From Kriegella sp963975415 (lineage in GTDB: Bacteria > Bacteroidota > Bacteroidia > Flavobacteriales > Flavobacteriaceae): 64,000 bases of DNA. Both the position numbers and the translations under genes were made by a program. Below, piece by piece: positions 38,016 through 47,378 of this stretch (position 1 is the stretch's first letter; each line of letters starts with the position of its first letter). Below the pieces are notes generated by a model that saw only the letters and a list, made by a program, of their open reading frames with translations, did no database searches and was not told the origin of the DNA. The DNA lies in contig NZ_CAXBGN010000004.1 in the NCBI RefSeq assembly GCF_963975415.1, positions 618,341 through 682,340 on the forward strand, written 5' to 3'.

Positions 38016-39959
38016 CTAGTTCTTTTTTAATTTTTGTAGAACATTTTGCAATTTATTAATATTCTCGTCATTAGGTTTACTCTTTTTATCGGGAAAACCT
38101 GTATGTAATATACCTCCATCGACCTCATACAATAGAACACCATCTATTCTTTTGTCTTGCTCTATCGCATTTAGAAAATCAAAGTTTACCCCATCTCCCT
38201 GAGTGAAATAATTATGGACCCACACGCGCTTGCCCTTATCATTAGCATATGTTTTAATACTATTCGCCCTTTTTGGCCGGTAATCTCCATGATAATAATC
38301 TTTAATGGTTACCTCATCGACCAAATCAACTACTTTTTTCCAATCGAGCACTATTTTGGGCATGGCCCAGAACCCCAATTCATTAAATTCATCGGACAAT
38401 ACCCGTTCCTCATGGGCGTGACGCAAATGCACCTGCACCTTTTTACCGGAATCATGAATAATATCCGTTGCTTTTTCAAGGAACAATAGGAAAAATTCTC
38501 CTCTTATTTCCATTATTTTTAATGGATCCACATCTGCCGTGAGCATGTCAACACCATATTTTTCTTTGTAGCGTTTTACAATAGGTTCATTGTATCCATA
38601 ATTTACGTAATCGGATACCATTCCCGAGTGGTTCTGAAGACGAAAATCAATTCCGTCAAAACCCATTTTCACAACACGTTGAACCTGATCCAACCAATAC
38701 TCCCGTACTTCTGCATAGGCCTCACATGGGGTTCCTGCCATATATTTGCGCTTACCCTTTGCGATGCCGTACAGTGGACTACTGACCCAACCATCTCCCC
38801 AATGTCCTGTTCCTTGAAATTCAAATTCGAAACCCCAATCCATAAACGATTTGGCTGCCTCTTCCCCTTTAACCGGGCGTTTTTCCAACCCCCATTCCCT
38901 TACCTCAGGCGATTTGCTTGCTTCCTCTTGGCTCATCGGGCTTCTGGAATGTATCCCCGTGGTAATGGGAATCTCCCCAGAACGAGTATACGCTTTTATC
39001 ATGGAATAGGGGATAGTGTACAAATTTTTATTTTGATCCAAGGTTATCGCCAAATAACTATAGTTTTCAGGCAGACTGAAATTTTTAATCGTTAAAACTA
39101 AAAAGCGCTTTGGCTCTTTAGCTAATGAAAAACCGTTCGCATCTTCTACCTGACGATATTCAAATTTTGATTCGACTTTGATATTTCCATTATATTTGAC
39201 ATACCTCCCATTCGTTTCACTGTACCATAGGGCAATATCAGGAATCTGAATTTCCGAATCCTTTAATCCGTCAAATTCTAAATATTTATTTGACGAAACT
39301 CTTTGTCTTATGGAATCAAGGCTAAAGGCAACTTCCAAAGATTTTATCGGTTCATCTAACCTATTTAGAATAGAATCGTGGTAAGGCTTTCTTTTTACTC
39401 TTAAGTTCGGATTATCGGATATTAAATTATCAAAATGAATATGTTGTCCTCCAATAGTCTCGATCTGTTTTCTGCTAAGTGGCGCATTGGTGCCGTGTGG
39501 AATTGTAAACCCCGTTCCCGATTCATAGGGCTTTATAATTGCCCAGGCTTCCATACCCAATCTTTGCGCTTCATATAGATACACGTAATTCGGATCTCCA
39601 AGTGCCAATATAGATTCCAGTGTTTGAATTCCCGTACCCTTATCAGTAGGCATAACGGAAAGCGTTGGGTCGGAGAAAGAAGGATATCCGGGTTGACACA
39701 ATACAAAATAAACCCTGTCAAAACCTAACTTTTTTAAAAAGACCATTTCTTCACGCACTTTGTTATTATCATGAAAACCTCTTAGTTGTGGCATAATGTC
39801 AACAACAGGTGCATACATTTTACCTCCCTTTGTGGGCATCGGCAGTTTCTTAAATGATAATGAGGAAGTGTTTAAGGTATTCGAATTATTCGCAATCTGT
39901 GCAATTATCGACCCTGTCGTAATTATCAATAAGATAGTCAACGATGTAACTTTTTTCAT
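38016..39959 (-). CDS. TIM-barrel, glycoside-hydrolase-like secreted protein
   Basis: A 647-residue protein with signal peptide (LTILLIITTGSIIAQ). The pattern is of a (beta/alpha)8 barrel: FLKKLGFDRVYFVLCQPG early, VKMGFDGIDFRLQNHSG (DGIDFR at 435-440), KKVQVHLRHAHEERV, VDEVTIKDYYHGDY, RVWVHNYFTQGDG and IDGVLLYEVDGG (Glu612). About 200 residues inserted between strands near 190-390 look like a beta-rich module. Candidate acids are Asp438 and Glu612. It resembles loosely the GH10-like or hypothetical glycosidase proteins of Planctomycetes but I cannot place it in a numbered family. It is isolated from its neighbours by 160 and 289 bases. Confidence 0.6.
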   Translation of the reverse strand: MKKVTSLTILLIITTGSIIAQIANNSNTLNTSSLSFKKLPMPTKGGKMYAPVVDIMPQLRGFHDNNKVREEMVFLKKLGFDRVYFVLCQPGYPSFSDPTLSVMPTDKGTGIQTLESILALGDPNYVYLYEAQRLGMEAWAIIKPYESGTGFTIPHGTNAPLSRKQIETIGGQHIHFDNLISDNPNLRVKRKPYHDSILNRLDEPIKSLEVAFSLDSIRQRVSSNKYLEFDGLKDSEIQIPDIALWYSETNGRYVKYNGNIKVESKFEYRQVEDANGFSLAKEPKRFLVLTIKNFSLPENYSYLAITLDQNKNLYTIPYSMIKAYTRSGEIPITTGIHSRSPMSQEEASKSPEVREWGLEKRPVKGEEAAKSFMDWGFEFEFQGTGHWGDGWVSSPLYGIAKGKRKYMAGTPCEAYAEVREYWLDQVQRVVKMGFDGIDFRLQNHSGMVSDYVNYGYNEPIVKRYKEKYGVDMLTADVDPLKIMEIRGEFFLLFLEKATDIIHDSGKKVQVHLRHAHEERVLSDEFNELGFWAMPKIVLDWKKVVDLVDEVTIKDYYHGDYRPKRANSIKTYANDKGKRVWVHNYFTQGDGVNFDFLNAIEQDKRIDGVLLYEVDGGILHTGFPDKKSKPNDENINKLQNVLQKLKKN

Positions 39960-40178
39960 AAAAATTAGATTTATTTAAAATGTGGAAAATATACCAAGAA
40001 CTACTGCCAATTTTGCATTTATTCACTTATCATATTCATTCAGTTTATTTAGCCTATTGTTCTTTGAGAAATTGTCTACTGATGAAAAAAGTCCGTCACT
40101 ATAGCAGCTTATTGGATAAATTTCATTGTTCATAGGATTGTTCGGCATTTGGAAAACTTGATTTTCATATCCAAAATG

Positions 40179-40229
40179 AAATATCCGCCCTAAAAATTCT
40201 AGATAATTGAATTTAAAGAGCGGATATTT
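40179..40229. other. Hairpin downstream of the third susD
   Basis: AAATATCCGC (40179-40188) and GCGGATATTT (40220-40229) are a perfect 10-base inverted repeat enclosing 31 bases, 20 bases past the susD stop at 40249. On the plus strand the right arm continues into TTTTATC; on the minus strand only a broken T-run (TTCATTTT) follows. It is a likely transcript-end or stabilising structure of the susCD operon. The rest of the 289-base gap 39960-40248 shows nothing further. Confidence 0.55.
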
Positions 40230-40248
40230 TTATCACCATTATTTCTGA

Positions 40249-41940
40249 TTACCTATTCCAACCAGGATTCTGTTCCATAATCACATCTTTATTTCTATCG
40301 ATTGTACTTTGTGGTATGGGCCAAAGATTGTAATCGAAGGTAAGTGTTAAAGCTACATGCGGGTGTAAGGCATATTCTTTGATACGATCGGTAGCCACTG
40401 ACCCTCCCATTCTTAAAAGGGTATTCCATCTACTTTCCTCAACATATAATTCCCTTGCCCTTTCATCTAGAATATAATCGATATCTATATCGCCAGCAGT
40501 AGCCAATACCTCACATTGTGCACGAGATCTGATGAGATTTATATCATCAGCGGCCTTTTGATTTTCTCCTTTTCGGTGATAAGCTTCAGCTCTCAGAAGA
40601 ATAGTCTCCGGTAAACGAATTGCATATTCGTCACGGAAAATATTACTTCGATTTTCCCCCTGATCCAAGCCATCGAACTTATCGGTATTCAATTTATAGA
40701 AAATAGGGAAAATCCATCCCTGACCTTCGTTAGTAGCGTCTATCACATCTTGGGGAACCTGGGTTCCAAAAAGTGGATCTGCAGGTTGGTTATAAAATAT
40801 TTTACGACTAATGTTATGTTCTGCATTGCGTTGATCACCTGTCGATATACTTTCGTCCCAAATTGCAAACTCTGTCAAAGGAGTCGGCGCATAAAACGCT
40901 ACACCCCTCCCACCAGCATCTTCACCAACACCGCCTCCTGGGTCTCCATCACCACCGAATCCTTCAATGGCCCTATAAACCGGGGCAAAATATCTTGGAT
41001 AATTTAAGACCGATTGACCATCTTCTTGAAGATAGGCATCAAAATCGACTTGAAAAGTCCATATACTTTCCCTATTTCCATCGGAATAATTTATATTTCC
41101 TTTTCTGAAAAGATCCCACCATACATCGGCACCACCGGTTACCGTGTTTTCCTCATCCATTCGGGTACCAAAACGTTCTGTCATCAAGGCGTAAGTACCT
41201 CCGTCAATGACATCCGAGGCATACTTTATGGCCTGATCATAAGCAGCGTCACTTGAAGATTCTATCCCCAAAGCGAGATAAAATTCAGCTAAGTAATTTT
41301 GAGCCGCACCTTTTACCAATCTACCTGCTTGTTCTGTTGTTTCAGGCAGATCGTCTACAATGGCCTCTAATTCATCAATGGCAAACTGATACGTTTCTTC
41401 GCGGGTACTTCTTACATAATCATACCGTGGTTCTGTCGCCACTTCGGTTACAATTGGCACACCCCCAAAAAGTTCGGCGAGCATTCCATGGGCGTAAGCC
41501 CTGAAAAAACGGGCCTGTGCAAGAATATAATCCTTTTTGGCTTCCGATTCAAAAGAGATATCATCCGAATCTGCTGCAGAAAGGGCCGTATTGGCGGTTG
41601 CAATCATGTTATAATAGAAATTATAAACAGTACTAAAATTTGAACTTTCAGCATTGATTCTACTATAATCGCTAAAGGAATTTGAAATCCTAAACTCTGG
41701 TGCATCCAAAACATCGGTACCGATACCATGCATTTGATCATTCGTAAGTTTGAAATTGCGCAATCTAGAATACAAGGTCAAAATTACCTGGTCAATCTGG
41801 GTATCCGATGAAAAGATATTATTCGTCGTATAAAAGGTTTTTGGTGTTTCACTCAAAAAGTCTTCATCATTGCACCCCACAGAAGTTAATAATAACATCA
41901 ACAGAGTGAAAACCTGTATTTTTATTTTTTTGATTTTCAT
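40249..41940 (-). CDS. SusD/RagB-family glycan-binding lipoprotein
   Basis: A 563-residue lipoprotein whose signal peptide ends LTSVGC (Cys23). Family segments: CNDEDFLSETPKTFYTTNN, AQARFFRAYAHGMLAELFGG with VPIVTE, RLPETILLRAEAYHRKGENQ, INLIRSRAQ, ERARELYVEESRWNTLLRMG and the ending LWPIPQSTIDRNKDVIMEQN. It should cap its SusC partner, whose gene ends 18 bases upstream, and bind glycan outside the cell. Ligand unknown. The operon is headed by a FecR gene, so its control differs from the HTCS-linked pairs. Confidence 0.95.
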   Translation of the reverse strand: MKIKKIKIQVFTLLMLLLTSVGCNDEDFLSETPKTFYTTNNIFSSDTQIDQVILTLYSRLRNFKLTNDQMHGIGTDVLDAPEFRISNSFSDYSRINAESSNFSTVYNFYYNMIATANTALSAADSDDISFESEAKKDYILAQARFFRAYAHGMLAELFGGVPIVTEVATEPRYDYVRSTREETYQFAIDELEAIVDDLPETTEQAGRLVKGAAQNYLAEFYLALGIESSSDAAYDQAIKYASDVIDGGTYALMTERFGTRMDEENTVTGGADVWWDLFRKGNINYSDGNRESIWTFQVDFDAYLQEDGQSVLNYPRYFAPVYRAIEGFGGDGDPGGGVGEDAGGRGVAFYAPTPLTEFAIWDESISTGDQRNAEHNISRKIFYNQPADPLFGTQVPQDVIDATNEGQGWIFPIFYKLNTDKFDGLDQGENRSNIFRDEYAIRLPETILLRAEAYHRKGENQKAADDINLIRSRAQCEVLATAGDIDIDYILDERARELYVEESRWNTLLRMGGSVATDRIKEYALHPHVALTLTFDYNLWPIPQSTIDRNKDVIMEQNPGWNR

Positions 41941-41958
41941 TTGATCAATTTTTAGGTA

Positions 41959-44900
41959 TTAGAAACTTACTTTTAATCCCATTGTATATGTCGTTGGAAC
42001 GGGTTGTGCATTGTCATTTGGTCTAATTCCAGCCTCGGGATCACCACCGCCAAACCAATTGGTAAATGTAAATTGGTTATTTATGCTGGTATAAAGCTCC
42101 AATGAATTTAATCCGATTCGGCTTAAAGTTTCCTCTGGGAATTTATAGGACAAATTAATGTCTTGTATCCTTACAAATCCTCTAGACTGTAACCCTAAGT
42201 AGCGGTTGCTGTATGCATTGGCCCGCAAATATTCTTCGCTTTGGTTTTCAGGTGTCCACCAGTCGTGGTCTATTTCATTAGTGGCATATCGGTCTTGGAA
42301 CGAATTATGTAAGGGGTTTTCTTTCAGGTAAAAATTGTCTTTTCCACCACCAAAAATTCCGGACACCAATACATATAGGCTAAAGTTCTTATACTCCACC
42401 GTATTGGAAAGGCTCATTCTGAAATTCTCGTTTCGGCTACCGAGGATGGTTCGGTCATAATCGGCTGAGATGATACCATCGGGCACACCATCGGGACCAC
42501 TTATATCCCGAAACATGGCGTCACCGGGTTCGGCGCCTACATTGGCAATATATTCCGTGTCATCTTCTTGAACCACACCTATATAGTCATATCCGTAGAT
42601 GGTTTCTATTGGTTCACCGATAAAAAGGCTGTTGGAAATATCGTCATCTTCCTTCCCGTCACCATCGATATCATCACCATATAGGCTGACAATTTTATTT
42701 CGGTTTTGCCAATACGAAAGTCCAGATGACCACTTTAGGTTTTCGTTAGAAATATTGACCGTGTTCAAACTTATTTCTATACCCTTGTTGTCTACTTGGC
42801 CCAAACTTGAAAATATCGAACTAAAACCTGTCATGATAGGTATCTGACGCGAAAAAATTTGGTCGGACGTTTTTGAGAAATAGAAATCTAGGTCGAGAAA
42901 CACTCGGTTATCGAACCATATGGATTGAAATCCACCGTTGAATGCGGTAGTTGTTTCCCAACCGAGACTAGGACTTCCTAAACTGGTCTGGTCAACCCCG
43001 TACAATATTGTTGACGGGGCATCACCAAACTCATAACGAATGCCTCCGTCGCTTCCACTGGCTACCCTTGCCAATGTTTGATATGGCTCGAGCCCCTGAT
43101 TTCCGTTTTTACCATAGGAAGCTTTTAGTTTCAGATAGTTCATTTTTTCGAAGCCGCTTATAAAACTCTCTTCAGACGCGGTCCATGCAAGCCCGACCGA
43201 TTGGAAATCACCCCACTTCTGATCTTCTCCAAAAACGGAAGCTCCGTCTCTACGCATGGTTCCCGTTAAATGGTATTTGTCTTTATAGGTATAACCAAGG
43301 CGGCCCACATAACCAACATTTGCTCTTTCAATTACATTTAGATTCGATCTTTGAACTGCAGCTTTATGAATTCCGTCAACACCGAGCAAGGTATTTCCGT
43401 TTGAGGAATAGTCACTGCCAGTCGTACTTACCAGTTTCTCATAAGAATAGTCACGTGTCGCCACCAAAGTCGCATCTAGATAGTGGTCGCCAAATAACTT
43501 CTTATAGTTTATAATATTATCCATGACATAGGCATAACTGGTCGTTCGATTGTTATACCCATTTGCCTGTGATAACAAATTTGACAATACCCCTTCGGAA
43601 TAGCGGTTTATATACGGTGTGGAAGTTGCTTCTTGAACATAATAATCCTCATATACAAATCGATCGTTTTCATTATGATTGCCATTGATGGAAAAATTAA
43701 ATCGATACGTCAAGCCATCTATTTTCGGAATCTTAATAAACGCATAGGTACTCAGTCTATAAAAATTCCGTTGATCAATATCTTCGATTGTGCCATCAGT
43801 TCCCCATAAAGGATTCGGTATCGATTGTCCGGTGGGGTATCTTTCCAACAATGTGCTCGTGTTTGCTCCCGGATTAACCGGCATACCTTCATAGCGGTAA
43901 GGATATCCCCATGGTTGCTGCATATAAGCGTTATTACCCAAAGCTGCCCTAACCCCTGAATAATCATTGTTATTGTACGTTCCGTCAATTCCTACCGTTA
44001 ACCAATCGGTAATATCGGCATCTAACTTTGTTCGTATGGAAACCCGCTGAAAATCATCACCGACAACAACACCCTCATTACTGGTGTAGCCTCCTGAAAA
44101 ATAGTAGTTTATTCGATTTGATCTTCCTGAAACGGCAATCTGATGATTTTGATTCAAACCATGTCGTGAAATAAGGTCCATCCATCTAGTATCCACCTCC
44201 TTCTGCTCCCATAACGTGGTCGCATAGGCCGCATCAAAGATAATTTCTTCCGGGGAATCAATAGATACGGTTTGTGCTATATATTTCTGTGTCCATCGCT
44301 CTCGATCCATCATGTCAAACTTATTTTGCCAGGTATTTACGCCAACCGAGGTAGTATAGGTGATTAGCGGTTTATCCGATTTTCCCCTTTTGGTCGTAAT
44401 GACCACTACCCCGTTCGCAGCTCGCGAACCATATACGGCTGCTGCAGAAGCATCCTTTAAAACATCAATCGTTGAAATATCATCCGTATTGATATCGGTC
44501 ATGCTTCCCAGATAAATAACACCATCTAAAACAATTAACGGATCGTTTGATCCATTGATTGAATTCCGCCCACGCACCATAATACTGGGTGTTGTTCCTG
44601 GTGAATTTTGCACCCCAACATTAACACCTGAAACGTTTCCCCTTAAGGCCTGAAGGGCGTTTGTATTTGGTGAAAGTGCAATCGGAGAATCTTCTAGCCT
44701 AACTGTACTGACAGCTCCAGAAATATCCTTCCTCCTGGCGGTACCATACCCCACAACAACAACTTCATCCAATTTAGCAGAATCTTCCTGTAGCACAATT
44801 TGCAATTGATCCTGTCCATCAGTAGAGACATCCAAGGTGGTAAACCCGAGGTAAGAGACCTCTAAAATAGCATTGTCATTTTCCAAGGCTATGGAAAAAT

Positions 44901-45393
44901 TTCCGTCAAAATCGGCAGTCACCCCGTTGGTTGTGCCTTTTTCTACAATATTTGCACCTGATAAGGGCGTACCATTTTCGTCAGTAACCGTACCCTGAAC
45001 TTCCATCTGTACCGGTATATAGGAACTGGTTTTCTTGAGGGTCAGTACAATTTGATTATCATTTATTTTAAAATCAAAATTTGCCTTTAACGCCAATTTG
45101 CTTAAAACCTCCCTTACGTTTTCTTCATCTACATTCACGGAGATTTTTTGATTATCGTCTATTTCCTTAACATTATAAAAGAATCGATAGCCCGTTTGTG
45201 ACTTGATTTCGTTTAGAATACGTTTTAGCGGAACATTGGTATAGTTAAGCTCTATTTTCTTTTGTGACATTACCGTATTGGCCGATAACTGAAACATTAC
45301 CAAGAAGGCAACAAGAAAACAATATTTAACTTTACTTTTAAATTTTTTGCCATTCATCATTTTGAAGGCATCGTCTTCATCATTTTTTTTCAT
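41959..45393 (-). CDS. SusC-type TonB-dependent transducer with STN signalling domain
   Basis: A 1144-residue outer-membrane transporter. After the signal peptide (about residues 1-44) it has an STN domain at about 47-120 (KIELNYTNVPLKRILNEIKS, TGYRFFYNVKEI), the part that contacts a FecR anti-sigma protein in the periplasm. Then follow a carboxypeptidase-regulatory-like domain (GTPLSGANIVEKGTTNG), the DEVVVVGYGTARRKDISGA segment, a plug and a barrel ending TYTMGLKVSF. It therefore both imports glycan and reports its presence. FecR lies 81 bases upstream on the same strand and the ECF sigma gene is divergent beyond it. Confidence 0.96.
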   Translation of the reverse strand: MKKNDEDDAFKMMNGKKFKSKVKYCFLVAFLVMFQLSANTVMSQKKIELNYTNVPLKRILNEIKSQTGYRFFYNVKEIDDNQKISVNVDEENVREVLSKLALKANFDFKINDNQIVLTLKKTSSYIPVQMEVQGTVTDENGTPLSGANIVEKGTTNGVTADFDGNFSIALENDNAILEVSYLGFTTLDVSTDGQDQLQIVLQEDSAKLDEVVVVGYGTARRKDISGAVSTVRLEDSPIALSPNTNALQALRGNVSGVNVGVQNSPGTTPSIMVRGRNSINGSNDPLIVLDGVIYLGSMTDINTDDISTIDVLKDASAAAVYGSRAANGVVVITTKRGKSDKPLITYTTSVGVNTWQNKFDMMDRERWTQKYIAQTVSIDSPEEIIFDAAYATTLWEQKEVDTRWMDLISRHGLNQNHQIAVSGRSNRINYYFSGGYTSNEGVVVGDDFQRVSIRTKLDADITDWLTVGIDGTYNNNDYSGVRAALGNNAYMQQPWGYPYRYEGMPVNPGANTSTLLERYPTGQSIPNPLWGTDGTIEDIDQRNFYRLSTYAFIKIPKIDGLTYRFNFSINGNHNENDRFVYEDYYVQEATSTPYINRYSEGVLSNLLSQANGYNNRTTSYAYVMDNIINYKKLFGDHYLDATLVATRDYSYEKLVSTTGSDYSSNGNTLLGVDGIHKAAVQRSNLNVIERANVGYVGRLGYTYKDKYHLTGTMRRDGASVFGEDQKWGDFQSVGLAWTASEESFISGFEKMNYLKLKASYGKNGNQGLEPYQTLARVASGSDGGIRYEFGDAPSTILYGVDQTSLGSPSLGWETTTAFNGGFQSIWFDNRVFLDLDFYFSKTSDQIFSRQIPIMTGFSSIFSSLGQVDNKGIEISLNTVNISNENLKWSSGLSYWQNRNKIVSLYGDDIDGDGKEDDDISNSLFIGEPIETIYGYDYIGVVQEDDTEYIANVGAEPGDAMFRDISGPDGVPDGIISADYDRTILGSRNENFRMSLSNTVEYKNFSLYVLVSGIFGGGKDNFYLKENPLHNSFQDRYATNEIDHDWWTPENQSEEYLRANAYSNRYLGLQSRGFVRIQDINLSYKFPEETLSRIGLNSLELYTSINNQFTFTNWFGGGDPEAGIRPNDNAQPVPTTYTMGLKVSF

Positions 45394-45474
45394 AATTTTC
45401 TTTGAGTAGTTAGTAATTATTGCTTTAAGTGGTCAATTAAGTAGGAAAGCGGTTTTCGACACTTGCTTTTCTTT

Positions 45475-46641
45475 TTAATTCATTATTGTAATTATGTTTT
45501 GGTTGATTTTATAGGTAAAAGGAGTGCTCATGGCAATTGTCTTAAGAACTGATGCAATATCCTCGTCAACAAATTCTCCTTTGTAGAATTCATCATGTAA
45601 GTTTTCAGTATTATCAACAAATTTTACAGCGTATCTGCGTTCAAGTTTTACTAATATTTCCGAAAACTTTAGGTTATCGATGATCAAACGGTTTTGCATC
45701 CAAGCCGTATGAGCCTCAATATCTACTTTAGCCTTTTTGAAGTTGTTCCCGAACTTGTTGTAATTGGCCTGAAAACTTGGTATCAATCGCATGCTGTTAT
45801 CGGGTGTTCTCGTTTCATAGACATTGACAGCCCCCTCGACTAAAGTTGTAGCTATATAGTCATCATTCTCGTAAGACGTTATATTAAATTTCGTGCCAAG
45901 CACTTTTACATCGATTTCCTGCGTATTCACGATGAACGGTTTATCTTTGTTTTTGGCAACATCAAAAAAAGCTTCTCCTTCCAAATAAACGGTTCGCTTT
46001 TTATCAGTATTTTCAAAGCTTTGCGGAAAACGAAGTTTTGATCCCGCATTGAGCCATACCAGCGAACCATCTGAAAGCCTTAATTTGAAAATTTCACCAT
46101 GTGGAATAAAAATCTCATTGTATATCGGGCTGCTGTTCGTAGATTCCATCTCAGTGTCGAAAGCGATAGAATTTTTCTCTTTATTTGCAACGATATTTCC
46201 ATAGGCATCGGTTACCGTTTCATTACTCTCCGAATTTAAAATCTTGGTAGTTCCATCGGCCAACTTGATTACCACATCATCACCAATAAGTATTTTTTCT
46301 TCATTTTCAACAACCTTTATTTGGGTTTTGGGAGCAGGAAAAAGTTGTTGTTTTGTTAAAACACCGATACTCAGTAATATTGCCAGGACTGCCGCATACC
46401 TAAGCACTTTGTGAAACCGATTCGGTGCTTTCTTTTTTGACTTTAGAGTTTCTGAAAATCTTAGGAACCCTAGTTCAGCGTCAAAATCGGTCGATGTTTT
46501 TCCACTTGATTCTTTGACGCGGTTTTTAAAAAAAGACATATTAGCCTCACTTTCTAACACCCATTGCTCCAAAGTTTTTCTTTCTTCAGGTGAAATCGTG
46601 CAACTAATAAATTTATCTATCAGCAAATGGCATTTATGCAT
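45475..46641 (-). CDS. FecR-family anti-sigma factor
   Basis: A 388-residue inner-membrane anti-sigma protein. The cytoplasmic N-terminus (about 1-80) would hold the ECF sigma factor, a single membrane helix follows (VLRYAAVLAILLSIGVL, about 83-99), then a periplasmic FecR domain (GEIFKLRLSDGSLVWLNAGS, TVYLEGEAFFDVAKNKDKPF, VLGTKFNITSYEND) and a C-terminal DUF4974-like domain related to STN. It passes the signal from the STN-bearing SusC to the sigma factor encoded divergently 92 bases away. Length and domain order are standard for Bacteroidota. Confidence 0.94.
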   Translation of the reverse strand: MHKCHLLIDKFISCTISPEERKTLEQWVLESEANMSFFKNRVKESSGKTSTDFDAELGFLRFSETLKSKKKAPNRFHKVLRYAAVLAILLSIGVLTKQQLFPAPKTQIKVVENEEKILIGDDVVIKLADGTTKILNSESNETVTDAYGNIVANKEKNSIAFDTEMESTNSSPIYNEIFIPHGEIFKLRLSDGSLVWLNAGSKLRFPQSFENTDKKRTVYLEGEAFFDVAKNKDKPFIVNTQEIDVKVLGTKFNITSYENDDYIATTLVEGAVNVYETRTPDNSMRLIPSFQANYNKFGNNFKKAKVDIEAHTAWMQNRLIIDNLKFSEILVKLERRYAVKFVDNTENLHDEFYKGEFVDEDIASVLKTIAMSTPFTYKINQNIITIMN

Positions 46642-46733
46642 TTGGCATTTCCTTTATCTTATAGATGCGACAATCACAAAAAACCCCTATGTTTTTTTAT
46701 TTTTTATTAGATTTGGCCAATAATCGATTCAAT

Positions 46734-47267
46734 ATGAACGACAAAAAATTGATCGGAAGGCTCCGAAAAGGCAACCCGAAAGCCTATCAATATGTATTCT
46801 CGGAATACTACGATTGGCTTTGTAATTACATTTTCAATCTATGTAGAGATCGCTCATTAGCAGAAGATATTGTACAAGATGCCATTATTCGTCTGTGGGA
46901 AAAAAGGAATGCCATAATTATTACCTCATCACTTAAAAATTATCTTTTCAAGACTTGCCATAATCAATTTTTACAGCATATTCGAAGCGAAAAAATTCAA
47001 TTTGATACTTTAGATAACATAAGATGGGACGTTATCTCAGAAGCTACTTTAGAAGATGATCTCTATGACTTTAGAATGGAAAAGTTAAATACCCTAATCA
47101 ATCAATTACCCCCTCGCTGCAAGCAAATATTTGTTCAAAATAAATTAGAAAAAAAGAAGTATAAAGAAATCGCCTTGGACATGGGAATATCGATAAAAAC
47201 GGTCGAAAATCAAATGTCAAAGGCCCTTCATTTTTTAAGGGTAAACGCTACCACCTTCATGCTATGA
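46734..47267 (+). CDS. ECF RNA polymerase sigma factor
   Basis: A cytoplasmic sigma-70-family ECF factor. The frame is open from 46665, but the ATG at 46734 (MNDKKLIGRLRKG) matches family starts and gives 177 residues. Region 2 includes YQYVFSEYYDWLCNYIFNL and LAEDIVQDAIIRLWEKR. Region 4 has LPPRCKQIFVQNKLEKKKY followed by the HTH YKEIALDMGISIKTVENQMS. It should direct transcription of the fecR-susC-susD operon when freed from FecR. Sigma and anti-sigma genes are usually in tandem; here they are divergent across a 92-base region that must hold both promoters. Confidence 0.93.
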   Translation: MNDKKLIGRLRKGNPKAYQYVFSEYYDWLCNYIFNLCRDRSLAEDIVQDAIIRLWEKRNAIIITSSLKNYLFKTCHNQFLQHIRSEKIQFDTLDNIRWDVISEATLEDDLYDFRMEKLNTLINQLPPRCKQIFVQNKLEKKKYKEIALDMGISIKTVENQMSKALHFLRVNATTFML

Positions 47268-47317
47268 AATTTATGTGAAAAAGTATTAAAATTCGAGCTT
47301 TTTCAAAACTTGAAATC

Positions 47318-47346
47318 CAAGGAACTAAGCCCCGTGGTATTCCTTG
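47318..47346. terminator. Weak hairpin between convergent sigma and DUF1501 genes
   Basis: CAAGGAA (47318-47324) and TTCCTTG (47340-47346) form a 7-base stem around 15 bases in the 111-base gap between the converging sigma (stop 47267) and DUF1501 (stop 47379) genes. No T-run follows on either strand, so terminator function is uncertain. Confidence 0.3.
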
Positions 47347-47378
47347 TAATGATGTTAGAGCCTTACCATTTTTTTATA

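Noticed and set aside
43185..43514. Plus-strand open frames opposite the large susC, sulfatase and DUF1549 genes (for example 43185-43514 and 50658-51239)
   Set aside because: They are antisense to well-supported genes and show no family features.
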